NCBI RefSeq assembly: GCF_030518795.1
Contig: NZ_CP130427.1
Coordinates: 5,642,001-5,706,000 of the forward strand
Length of the DNA stretch: 64,000 bases
Source: Micromonospora sp. NBRC 110009
GTDB lineage: Bacteria > Actinomycetota > Actinomycetes > Mycobacteriales > Micromonosporaceae
Direction of reading: 5' to 3'
The position numbers and the translations under genes are program-made. The notes beneath the pieces are model-generated. The model did no database searches. It was not told the origin of the DNA and saw only the letters and a list, made by a program, of their open reading frames with translations. Below, one piece after another: positions 44,205-52,082 of this stretch (positions are counted from its first letter, which is position 1; every line of letters starts with the position of its first letter).

Positions 44205-44853
44205 GCCGCGAAGCCTGACCGGGCCGCGGATCGCCGCCGTGGTCACCGCGCTCGGCACCGTCCTCCTGGTGGTGGCGATCATCCCGTTCGTCCGCGCGTA
44301 CGCCGACTCGCCCGCCCGCCGGCCCGCCGCCGAGATCGGCGTCGCGCTCGACCGCGCCGACTGCGACCCGGAGCTGACCGACCCGGTGCGGGGCGCCGGC
44401 GTGCACGTCGGCCCCGGCACCGCCGAACCGTACGCCACCCGGATCCGCTACGACCTGGTCCCGCCCTCCTCCGGGCCGCACTTCGTGGTGCCCGCCCCGG
44501 CCGTGCGCCGGTTCTACACCACCCGCGACCGCCCGGCGATCGAGATCCTGGTGCACAACCTCGAACACGGCTACACCATCCTCTGGTACGTCGAGCCGCT
44601 GGTCCGCGACCAGATCGAGGCACTGCGGGCGCTGGCCCGCAAACTCGGCGAGGACCGGTACGGAGGCAGGTTCGTGGTGGCGCCGTGGGACCCGGGGTAC
44701 GGCGAGTTCCCGGCCGGCCGTCCGCTGGCCCTGTCGCACTGGGGCGCCGCCGCCGGGTACCGGCAGTTCTGCGCCGCGGTGAGCGGCGCCGCGGTGGAAC
44801 GGTTCGTCCGGGCGCACCCGCCGGGCGATTCCCCGGAACCGACCGGGATGTGA
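44197..44853 (+). CDS. DUF3105 domain-containing membrane-anchored protein in the lan operon
   Basis: A 218-residue protein with one N-terminal membrane helix (IAAVVTALGTVLLVVAIIPF) and an extracytoplasmic DUF3105 domain containing GAGVHVGPGT, SSGPHFVVP and the hallmark HNLEHGYTILWY. GTG 44197 overlaps lanD by 8 bases, so it is the last gene of the coupled lanM-lanT-lanD unit. DUF3105 has no established function. It could be an immunity factor, a maturation factor outside the membrane, or an unrelated passenger. The conserved His residues (VHVG, PHFV, HNLEHG) could bind metal. Confidence 0.88.
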   Translation: MAEPRSLTGPRIAAVVTALGTVLLVVAIIPFVRAYADSPARRPAAEIGVALDRADCDPELTDPVRGAGVHVGPGTAEPYATRIRYDLVPPSSGPHFVVPAPAVRRFYTTRDRPAIEILVHNLEHGYTILWYVEPLVRDQIEALRALARKLGEDRYGGRFVVAPWDPGYGEFPAGRPLALSHWGAAAGYRQFCAAVSGAAVERFVRAHPPGDSPEPTGM

Positions 44854-44877
44854 CCCGGGCGCCGGCCGACGGAGGGC

Positions 44878-45156
44878 TCAGTCCCGGCGGTCCTCGTCGG
44901 GGACGGGAATCTCCAGGTTCTGCTCGACCGCGTCGGCGGGATTCGTGCCGTCGCGCACCGCGCCGGCCAGGTCGGTCCGATCGCTCGGTGGCGCCAGCGC
45001 GCCCTGTTCGGCGAGGTCGGCCTCGGACGCCTCGGGCACGGCGTCCGTCACCGTGTCCGGCGGGCCGACCACCGTCTCGTCCTGCTGCTGCTCCTGCGCG
45101 TCGGCTTCCGGCGGTCGACGCAGCGGATCGGCCTGCTCGTCCCAGCTGGCGGTCAT
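44878..45156 (-). CDS. Small acidic protein of unknown function
   Basis: A 92-residue, strongly acidic, probably disordered protein (MTASWDEQADPLRRPPEADA ... DAVEQNLEIPVPDEDRRD) with segments VTDAVPEASEADLAEQG and DGTNPADAVEQ that look conserved rather than random. I recall similar short acidic proteins in Micromonosporaceae but no function. ATG 45156 was chosen over an upstream start at 45213, whose extension is Arg/Gly-rich and atypical; the ribosome binding site is weak. It is convergent with the DUF3105 gene. Confidence 0.7.
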   Translation of the reverse strand: MTASWDEQADPLRRPPEADAQEQQQDETVVGPPDTVTDAVPEASEADLAEQGALAPPSDRTDLAGAVRDGTNPADAVEQNLEIPVPDEDRRD

Positions 45157-45304
45157 CGCAGCCCCCCGGTGATCTACGCGAGCGCCTTGCGTACCCGCCC
45201 TCGCCGCGGTCATGCGTACGCCGGATCCGTCGGCGGCTCGCTGACACGCCCGGCCTCGCGCGCCGGCCCCGGTGGATGGCGTGGCGGCCGGCTCGGCTCC
45301 GTCG

Positions 45305-46141
45305 TCAGCGGGTGCGCTCCACGAACGGCGCGGTCTGGTCGGTGACCTCCGCGAACTCCCCTGGGAGCTGGGAGACGGCCTGCTCGTACCCGGCGGGCGA
45401 GAGGGCCTCGCGGAGGACGTCGAACACGGCGGTCACGCCGTCCTTCGCCTGGTCCACGTCGACGTCGGCGCGACCGCTGACCCGTTCGACGAAGACGTCG
45501 AGCCCGAACCGCTCCGCGGTCTCGCCGGGTCCGAAGGCGTACGCCCGCAGGCCCTCGGGAAGCTGGTCGGCCAGGTCACGCGCCTCGCCACCGTCGATCC
45601 GTTCCGCCAGGGTGGTCAGCGTGGCCCGGGCGACGGCCGTCGCCTCCTCCGTCGACATCCCCGTGCGCTTGGCCACCAGGCCGATGAACTTGTTGTCGTC
45701 CACCTTCAGGGCCCTTCTCTCGGCTGGATGCCGCGATTTCCCCGCCACCACCACACCAAACAGCGCCGGCCGACGGCGGCGGAGCAGGAGATGCAGCGCG
45801 ACCAGGGGCACCACGCCGATCGGATACCAGAGCAGGTCGATCCGGTCGAACTGCACACCGAGCGCCAGCCGGGCCAGCAGGCTGCGCGCCGACAGCGCCG
45901 CCGGCACGCCGGTGAGCTGGAAGGTCTCCATCGCCCAGCAGAAGGCGATGGCCGCCACCCCGGCCGGCACCGGGGCCAGCCGCGGCCGGACGAACAGCAC
46001 CCCCGCGTACACCATCGAGGCGTAGAGGGCGGTGCCGGAGTACTGCTCGAGGCCGCCGTCGGCGAGGGCGCGGACGGTCAGCGCCACCGTCAGGGCGACG
46101 GCCGCCGCGAGCAGCGCCACCAGGCGCAACCGGATCGACAC
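45305..46141 (-). CDS. DUF2809 membrane domain fused to DUF2267 domain
   Basis: One continuous 278-residue frame. Residues 1-125 contain four hydrophobic segments (LVALLAAAVALTVALTVRAL, GVAAIAFCWAMETFQLTGVP, LLWYPIGVVPLVALHLLL) and match DUF2809. After a short basic linker, residues 147-278 match DUF2267 (DDNKFIGLVAKRTGMSTEEA, DLADQLPEGLRAYAFGPGET). An internal GTG at 45703 with AGAAGG upstream could start a separate 132-residue DUF2267 protein, so the region may make both. The N-terminal start (GTG 46141) has no clear ribosome binding site and is uncertain. Functions of both domains are unknown. Confidence 0.72.
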   Translation of the reverse strand: MSIRLRLVALLAAAVALTVALTVRALADGGLEQYSGTALYASMVYAGVLFVRPRLAPVPAGVAAIAFCWAMETFQLTGVPAALSARSLLARLALGVQFDRIDLLWYPIGVVPLVALHLLLRRRRPALFGVVVAGKSRHPAERRALKVDDNKFIGLVAKRTGMSTEEATAVARATLTTLAERIDGGEARDLADQLPEGLRAYAFGPGETAERFGLDVFVERVSGRADVDVDQAKDGVTAVFDVLREALSPAGYEQAVSQLPGEFAEVTDQTAPFVERTR

Positions 46142-46203
46142 CAGCCGGATGGTACGACGACGGCGGCCCCCGGGATGCCCCGTGGGCCGCCGTCGCGACC
46201 GGC

Positions 46204-46935
46204 TCAGCGGTAGATGTGCACCGGCGTGCCGACGCCGATGGTCGACCAGAGCCGGTTCATGGCCGGGATCGGCACCCGCACGCAGCCGTGGCTGGCCGGG
46301 TACGTGGGCACCGACGTCGCGCCGTGCACGGCGTAGCCGCGGTAGAAGTAGTTCGGCCGCCACAGCAGGCCGAGGTCGCTCTGCCGCCAGCCGTCGATGC
46401 GCCGCAGGACCTTGTAGTTGCCCGTGGGGGTCGGGGTGCTGGCCTTGCCGCTGGACGCATCCAGGATCCGTACGACTGACCCCCCGCGCGCCAGGTACAG
46501 CACCTGCCGGGTCAGGTTGGCCTCCACCGAGTACCCGCTGTGCGAGTACTTCGGCTTCGGCACGACCGGGTGGGCCAGGGCGGTCCAGGTGCGCGGCCCG
46601 ACGATGCCGTCCCGGCTGAGGCTGTTGACCTTCTGGAACGCGACGACCGCGTGGTAGGTCGACGGCCCGAAGATGCCGTCGACGCCGCCGACGTCGTAGT
46701 GCAGCGCGGTGAGCCGGCGTTGCAGGGTGGTCACCGCCGCGCCCCGGGACCCCTGACGCAGGGTCGGTTGGCTGCTGGTGACGGCGACCGTGACGGTGGC
46801 GACGGTGCCGCCGCCGGTGGTGCCGCCGGCCGCCGCCGGGGTGGCCGGCACGGTCAGGCCGGCGGTGATGAGGAGGGCCATCCCGAGCGCGGCGCGACCG
46901 GGGCGGCGGGTGGTGGGTGGTGAGACGGGAAGCAT
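46204..46935 (-). CDS. Secreted L,D-transpeptidase with peptidoglycan-binding domain
   Basis: A 243-residue exported protein: signal peptide (LGMALLITAGLTVPATPAAA), a peptidoglycan-binding domain 1 (LRQGSRGAAVTTLQRRLTAL ... GIFGPSTYHAVVAFQ), and a YkuD catalytic domain with the His-x-Cys motif HGATSVPTYPASHGCVRVP, Cys218 being the nucleophile. It makes or remodels 3-3 cross-links in peptidoglycan. ATG 46935 has GGGAGGAAG directly upstream. A -10-like element and a palindrome lie before it. Confidence 0.92.
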   Translation of the reverse strand: MLPVSPPTTRRPGRAALGMALLITAGLTVPATPAAAGGTTGGGTVATVTVAVTSSQPTLRQGSRGAAVTTLQRRLTALHYDVGGVDGIFGPSTYHAVVAFQKVNSLSRDGIVGPRTWTALAHPVVPKPKYSHSGYSVEANLTRQVLYLARGGSVVRILDASSGKASTPTPTGNYKVLRRIDGWRQSDLGLLWRPNYFYRGYAVHGATSVPTYPASHGCVRVPIPAMNRLWSTIGVGTPVHIYR

Positions 46936-46947
46936 GCTTCCTCCCTT

Positions 46948-46969
46948 CGGAACTCCTGTTCCGACGGTA
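46948..46969 (-). promoter_or_regulatory. Palindrome and -10 element upstream of L,D-transpeptidase
   Basis: CGGAACTCCTGTTCCG (46948-46963) contains perfect 6-bp inverted arms around TCCT. On the minus strand TACCGT (46964-46969) immediately precedes it, placing the palindrome at the likely transcript start, a good position for a repressor or for an RNA hairpin in the leader. Confidence 0.4.
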
Positions 46970-47062
46970 GTTCGCCACGGCGTCGTTCGGCTGCCCCGTC
47001 CGCTGTCGGTTGTGGAGCATTGTCCGGTGGCGGCGGTGGTCCCGGGAGGCGGCGCCGCCGGG

Positions 47063-47401
47063 TCAGGCGACCCGGGGGGTCGGCAGGAGCGCCACCCGGT
47101 GCGCCGAGATGTCGCCGGTGCGCTCCACCGACGGCGCCGGCTCCTCGGCCGGGCCCTCGACGGCGGCCGGCTCCGGCGCGGCGTCGTCCGCGTCCGGCGG
47201 GGTCGGGGTGGCGGCCCGCCGCACGTCGGTGAGCAGCGCCAGGAGGCGGTCGACATCGTCGGTCGGCATCCGGAAGGAGCCGCGGCAGATGGTGCCGCTC
47301 CACAGCGACAGCACCACCGCGCCGCGGTCCGGGTGGTAGCTGACCCGCAACGTCCGGTCCTCGCCCCGCAGGTCGGCGAACAGGTCACCGAAGCTGGGCA
47401 T
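47063..47401 (-). CDS. Hypothetical protein
   Basis: A 112-residue protein. The first 65 residues look folded (SFGDLFADLRGEDRTLRVSY, LSLWSGTICRGSFRMP, DDVDRLLALLTDV); the rest is Pro/Ala/Glu-rich and probably disordered. ATG 47401 has GGAGAGG 8 bases upstream. I do not recognise the family. It is divergent from the dienelactone hydrolase gene, 124 bases away. Confidence 0.72.
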   Translation of the reverse strand: MPSFGDLFADLRGEDRTLRVSYHPDRGAVVLSLWSGTICRGSFRMPTDDVDRLLALLTDVRRAATPTPPDADDAAPEPAAVEGPAEEPAPSVERTGDISAHRVALLPTPRVA

Positions 47402-47525
47402 CGGTCGCACCTCTCCCATCCACCCAGCATGCCGTTCCGCCGCCTCGACGGGAAGGCCTCGGCGAGCCGGACCCACCCGCCGGGAGTAGCGTGCTCGGCG
47501 GAACGAGCAGCGCAAGGAGGTCACA

Positions 47526-48278
47526 GTGCAGACGACGACGGTGGACGTCCCGACCGGCGACGGCGTGGCGGACGCGTACCTCGTCCGGCCCGACGGGGAC
47601 GGTCCCTTCCCGGCCGTCCTGGTCTTCATGGACGCGTTCGGGCTGCGGCCCCGGATGGCGGAGATGGCCGAGACCATCGCCGCCCGCGGCTATCTGGTGC
47701 TGGTGCCGAACCTCTTCCACCGGTTCGGCCGGGCGCCGCTGGTCGACCTCTCCGGGTTGGGTGACGAGTCGCAGCGCGGTGCGCTGTTCCAGCAGCTCTC
47801 CCCGATGATCGGGGCGCTCACCCGGGACGTGGTGGCCCGGGACACCGCCGCCTACCTGGGCTTCCTGGCCGGCCAGCCGGACGTCGCGGCCGGACCGGTC
47901 GCCATCACCGGCTACTGCATGGGCGGCACGAACGCGCTGCGCGCCATCGAGGCGCACCCGGACCGGATCGCGGCGGCGGCCGCGTTCCACGCCGGACGGG
48001 TGGTCTCCGAGGCGCCGGACAGCCCGCACCTGGCCGTCGGCGCGGTCACCGGTGAGCTGTACTTCGGGCACGCCGACCAGGACCCGTCGATGACCGCCGA
48101 GCAGATCGCCACGCTGGAGAAGACCCTGGACGCCGCCGGCGTGCGCTACCGCTCCGAGGTCTACCCCGGAGCCCGGCACGGCTACACCCAGTCGGACACC
48201 CCGATGTACGACGAACAGGCCACCGAGCGGCACTGGGCCGCCCTGTTCGACCTGCTCGACCGCACCTTCGGCCGCTGA
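47526..48278 (+). CDS. Dienelactone hydrolase family protein
   Basis: A 250-residue alpha/beta hydrolase. The nucleophile elbow is GYCMGG (Cys in place of Ser, as in dienelactone hydrolases), the catalytic Asp lies in GHADQDPSM and the His in GARHGYTQSD. The family opens lactone rings in chlorocatechol breakdown, but many members have other ester substrates. GTG 47526 follows AAGGAGG. It stands alone. Confidence 0.92.
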   Translation: MQTTTVDVPTGDGVADAYLVRPDGDGPFPAVLVFMDAFGLRPRMAEMAETIAARGYLVLVPNLFHRFGRAPLVDLSGLGDESQRGALFQQLSPMIGALTRDVVARDTAAYLGFLAGQPDVAAGPVAITGYCMGGTNALRAIEAHPDRIAAAAAFHAGRVVSEAPDSPHLAVGAVTGELYFGHADQDPSMTAEQIATLEKTLDAAGVRYRSEVYPGARHGYTQSDTPMYDEQATERHWAALFDLLDRTFGR

Positions 48279-48387
48279 CGGGGGCGGCGGATCCCGGTCG
48301 GCCGGGTGGGCCATGCCCGCCCCTTCGGGCTACCTGATTGCGCCACAACCGGACGATTCACCCTCGCCGCGCCGGGTAATCGCCGCC

Positions 48388-49728
48388 ATGCCCGAGGACA
48401 GCTCCGCCGCCGACGCACCCCGCTCACCCGTGGCCCGGCTCGCCACCCTGGGCGGCCGGGCCGTGGACCGGGTGCGTAACAAGGGCGGACAGGCCGGCCG
48501 GGTGCGGCTGCGGCAGTTGGGCATCACGATGATCATCGCGACGCAGTCCGGACTGGCCGCCGCGCTCGCCGCCCTGCTCGCGCAGCGGGTGCTCGGGCCC
48601 GGCTCGCACGTCTTCGCGCCCGCCGCCGCGGTGGGCACCATCGCCACCGCCATCGGCCAGCGGGCCCGCCGCACCTTCGAACTGCTGGTCGGCGTCGGCG
48701 TGGGCATCCTGGTGGGCGATCTGCTGCGCTTCCTGCTCGGTACCGGGACGTGGCAGACCGGGCTGGTGGTCGCGCTGGCCATCGCGACCGCGCTGCTGGT
48801 CGCCGGCCGCGGCGGCGCCCTGGTCGGCCAGGCCGGCGGTACGGCGGTGCTGATCGCCACCCTGGCGCCGGTGAAACCCGGCCTGGAGGTGCCGCGCATC
48901 TTCGACGCCCTGGTCGGCGGCCTGGTCGGTCTGTTCGTGGTGGCACTGCTGCTCCCGGTGAACCCGTTGCGGGTGCTGGACCAGGCGGTCGAGCCGGTCA
49001 TCGGCACCCTCACCGGGCAGCTGGACGCCGTCGCCCGGGCCCTCGCCGCCCGGGACGCCGACGCCGCGTTACGCGCGCTGAACGACCTGCGCGCGCTGGA
49101 CGCGGATGTCGCCCGGCTCAACGAGGCGGTCAGCGGGGCCGACGAGGTGGTGACCATCGCCCCGGCGCGGTGGCGCCGGCGGGCCCAGTTCCACCGGTAC
49201 GCCCACGCGATCGAGCACCTGGAGCGGCTGATCCTGTACGCGCGGTCGGTGGCCCGGCGTTCCGCCACCGCCCTGCAGTACGGCGAGCCCATCCCGCCGG
49301 AGCTGTCCACCGCCGTCGCCCGGCTCAGTGAGGCCGTGCGGGAACTCGGTCGCGAGTGCCGCGCCAGCGAGGACATGGCGGGCACCCGCCGGCTGATCCG
49401 GGAGAGCGCCGAGCTGGCCGGCCGGGCCTGGGCACAGGGCGTTCGCTCGTTCGGCGACTCGATGATCACCGACCTGCGTACGGCGGACAGCGAGCTGTTG
49501 CGCGCCACCGGATGCGAGCCGGAGGACGCCAACACGATCGTGCGCAAGGCCGCCGGGGCGGGCGAGGCGCAGCTGCGTCCCCCCGCGCGGGCGCGCATGA
49601 TGCGGCCCCGGCGCCACACCCCGCAGGCCCGGCGCCGGAGCCGGATCAGGCGCCGGACCGACGGCCGGCATCGCGGCCAGCGGCGGGAGGACCGACAGCC
49701 TCGCCGCGAGCGGCCAGGAGCGGGCTGA
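48388..49728 (+). CDS. FUSC/aromatic acid exporter family membrane protein
   Basis: A 446-residue protein with about six N-terminal membrane helices in two groups (TMIIATQSGLAAALAALLAQ, LLVGVGVGILVGDLLRFLLG, VVALAIATALLVAGRGGALV, LVGGLVGLFVVALLLPVNPL) followed by a cytosolic helical domain of about 200 residues and a very Arg-rich tail. This is the FUSC/ArAE layout (fusaric acid and aromatic acid efflux). ATG 48388 is preferred to an upstream ATG at 48313 because the conserved part begins soon after it. Codon 228 (49069-49071) is TTA. Substrate unknown. Confidence 0.85.
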   Translation: MPEDSSAADAPRSPVARLATLGGRAVDRVRNKGGQAGRVRLRQLGITMIIATQSGLAAALAALLAQRVLGPGSHVFAPAAAVGTIATAIGQRARRTFELLVGVGVGILVGDLLRFLLGTGTWQTGLVVALAIATALLVAGRGGALVGQAGGTAVLIATLAPVKPGLEVPRIFDALVGGLVGLFVVALLLPVNPLRVLDQAVEPVIGTLTGQLDAVARALAARDADAALRALNDLRALDADVARLNEAVSGADEVVTIAPARWRRRAQFHRYAHAIEHLERLILYARSVARRSATALQYGEPIPPELSTAVARLSEAVRELGRECRASEDMAGTRRLIRESAELAGRAWAQGVRSFGDSMITDLRTADSELLRATGCEPEDANTIVRKAAGAGEAQLRPPARARMMRPRRHTPQARRRSRIRRRTDGRHRGQRREDRQPRRERPGAG

Positions 49729-49897
49729 TGCGCAGCAGATGCCCCGTTTGCGACGGCAAGCGGTGTCCGTCCTGGTCGTGCCGTTGGTTCCGGGGCCGGC
49801 CGAGGCCAGACCACCGCGACCGGGCCGGGCGGCGGGACAGCCGGTCCACCGGCGGGCACGGGCGCCGCGCCGGGTCGCCGGGGCGGGCCGCAGCCCG

Positions 49898-50572
49898 ATG
49901 AGCGCGGGCGGCCCGGCCGTGCCGCCGCCGACCGTCCGGCGGCTGCTGGTGGTGCTCGCCGTGGCGTCCGGCGTCCTGGACGTGGTTTGCGTGACCCGGC
50001 TCGGCGGGTTCTTCGCCAGCGTGATCACCGGCAACCTGGTGCAGGTCGGTCGGGCCCTCGCCGCCGGGGAGATCCGCGCCGTGCTCGGTGGAGCCGTCGC
50101 GGTGGGCGGGTACGCGGCCGGAGTCGCCGGCGGCAGTCTCGCTTTGCGCCGGGCCGCGCAGGGATGGCGGCGGCGGACGGCGGCGGTGGCAACCGCCGAG
50201 GTGGCGCTGCTGGTCGTGGTGACGGCGGGCTGGCTGGCCACCGACGCGCGGCCGGGCTACCCGGCCGGGCTGGCCCTGCTGGGCGCCGCCGCGGCGGCCA
50301 GCGGCACGCAGAGCGCGCTCACCCTCGGCGCGGGAATGCCCGGCGCCTCGACCACGTACCTCACCGGTTCGTTGACCGACGTGGTGCGCCACGCGCTGCT
50401 GGACCCGCACCGGGTCGCCGCAATCCGGGGCGGGCTGAGCCGGCTGATCGGGCTGCTGGCCGGCGCGGCGTGCGGCGCCGTGCTGCTGCGGGTCGCGCCG
50501 GGCTGGGCGCCGGCGCCGGCCGCGGTGCTGGTGGCGGCCGTCCTGGCCGTGGTGCTGCGCGCCGCGCGATGA
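49898..50572 (+). CDS. DUF1275/YoaK family membrane protein
   Basis: A 224-residue protein with six predicted membrane helices and the family landmarks GVLDVVCVTRLGGFFASVIT-GN (helix 1 to 2) and AAASGTQSALTLGAGMPGAS-TTYLTG in the middle. Function is unknown; it is widespread in bacteria. ATG 49898 has a weak ribosome binding site. It lies about 170 bases after the FUSC gene on the same strand. Confidence 0.87.
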   Translation: MSAGGPAVPPPTVRRLLVVLAVASGVLDVVCVTRLGGFFASVITGNLVQVGRALAAGEIRAVLGGAVAVGGYAAGVAGGSLALRRAAQGWRRRTAAVATAEVALLVVVTAGWLATDARPGYPAGLALLGAAAAASGTQSALTLGAGMPGASTTYLTGSLTDVVRHALLDPHRVAAIRGGLSRLIGLLAGAACGAVLLRVAPGWAPAPAAVLVAAVLAVVLRAAR

Positions 50573-50740
50573 GGGCGGCTGCCGTCCCACGCGGACACCG
50601 GGCCCCGAAGCGACTGCCGGACCGGACCGCGAGGGGCCGGGCCGGTGACGGCGGCTGGTTTCGCCATATCCCGGCCGCCCCGGTCGGCCCGACCTAACGT
50701 CGGCAGCGACGAGCGGTCGGGCGGCGGGAAGGCCAGCGGC

Positions 50741-51985
50741 ATGGGGCGCGACAGCGCGCGGCACCCTCCGGCGTGGGCGCGACCACCCGTGCCCGCGCGC
50801 CCGGACCGCGCGGTGACGCCGTTCGAGATCTTTTTCGACCTGGTGTTCGTCTTCGCGCTCACCCGGATCATGGCGTTGATCGGGCGGCCGCCCACCCCGG
50901 TGGCCATGGCGCAGGGGCTGCTCCTGCTGGTGCTGCTCTGGTTCGCCTGGTCGTCGTTCGCCTGGTTGGGCAATCAGACGCCCGCCGACGTCGGGGTGGT
51001 CCGCGCCGGGTTCCTGGTCGCCATGGCGGCGCTGTTCGTGGCCGCGCTGGTCATGCCCCAGGCCTGGTCGCCCGGGCCGGGCCTGGACGGCCCGCTGGTG
51101 GTGGCGCTGGCGTACGTGCTGCTCCGGGTGGTCCACCTGGTGCTGACCCACTGGGCGGCGGGCACCGTTCCCGGGCTGCGGGCGCGGATCCGGTTCTTCG
51201 CCGCGGTCAGCGCCGTCGGCTGGGGCCCGCTCCTGCTCGGTGCGCTGCTGAGCGGAGCGGCGCACACCGCGCTCTGGGTGGTCGCGTTCGTGATCGAGAT
51301 CGGCGGGCAACGGCTCTCGTACGTCTGGCGCGGCCCCTGGCCGCTGCGCGGGGCGAGCCACTTCACCGAGCGACACGGGCTCGTTCTCATCATCGCCCTC
51401 GGCGAGTCGCTGGTCGCCGCCGGAGTCGGCGTCGGGTCGGCGGTGATCGCGCCACGGGTCCTCGGCGTCGCCCTGCTCGGCCTGGCCGTGACCGTCTGCC
51501 TGTGGTGGCTCTACTTCGAGCACGCCTCGCCCGCCGCCACCCGCATCCTCGCCGAGGCGACCGGAGGCCGGCGTGACCGGATCGCGGCGGACGCCTACAG
51601 CCAGACCCACCTGCTGCTGATCGCCGGGGTCATCTACCTGGCCCTCGGGGTGGAGCAGGTGCTCGACCACGTGGCCCGTCCCCACGAGGCCGGTGACGAG
51701 ACGCTGAGCTGGTCGGCCGCCGTCGCGCTGTACGGCGGGACCGCGCTCTACCTGGCCGGCCGCCTGCTCTTCCGCCGCCTCTCCGGGCAGGTGGTCCGGC
51801 CGGAACAGTTGGCCGTCGTCGTGGCGGTGCTGCTCCCGCTGCCGCTCGGGCCGGTGCTGCCGCCGGCCGTGGCGCTGGCCGTGCTCGCGGCCATCCTGAT
51901 CGCCGCCGTGCTCGCCGAGCGGCCGGCGCGGGTGCGCTCCGGCAACGGCGACCGGGCCACCGCCGACGGGGAGGAGCCGGGCTGA
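50741..51985 (+). CDS. Low temperature requirement protein A (LtrA) family membrane protein
   Basis: A 414-residue protein with about ten to twelve membrane helices and the LtrA signatures TPFEIFFDLVFVFALTRI near the N terminus and HFTERHGLVLIIALGESLVA in the middle, then WWLYFEH. The biochemical role of LtrA is unknown; the name comes from a Listeria cold-growth mutant. ATG 50741 has GGGAAGG about 8 bases upstream. Confidence 0.92.
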   Translation: MGRDSARHPPAWARPPVPARPDRAVTPFEIFFDLVFVFALTRIMALIGRPPTPVAMAQGLLLLVLLWFAWSSFAWLGNQTPADVGVVRAGFLVAMAALFVAALVMPQAWSPGPGLDGPLVVALAYVLLRVVHLVLTHWAAGTVPGLRARIRFFAAVSAVGWGPLLLGALLSGAAHTALWVVAFVIEIGGQRLSYVWRGPWPLRGASHFTERHGLVLIIALGESLVAAGVGVGSAVIAPRVLGVALLGLAVTVCLWWLYFEHASPAATRILAEATGGRRDRIAADAYSQTHLLLIAGVIYLALGVEQVLDHVARPHEAGDETLSWSAAVALYGGTALYLAGRLLFRRLSGQVVRPEQLAVVVAVLLPLPLGPVLPPAVALAVLAAILIAAVLAERPARVRSGNGDRATADGEEPG

Positions 51986-52070
51986 CCGGGCCCGGCCCGG
52001 GCGCGACGGGGTGCTGGCCGGGCAGGCCACGAACCGGGAACTGGCCCCTCCGCTGGCGACCCGCGCTGGC

Positions 52071-52076
52071 TACGGT
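52071..52076 (+). promoter_or_regulatory. Leaderless -10 element of RraA-like gene
   Basis: TACGGT is followed by 6 bases and ATG 52083, with no ribosome binding site in between. Confidence 0.5.
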
Positions 52077-52082
52077 CGGGCC

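Noticed and set aside
49069..49071. TTA codon in the FUSC-family gene as a sign of developmental control
   Set aside because: A single TTA codon in an ordinary transporter gene, with no other evidence; kept only as a note in that gene's entry.
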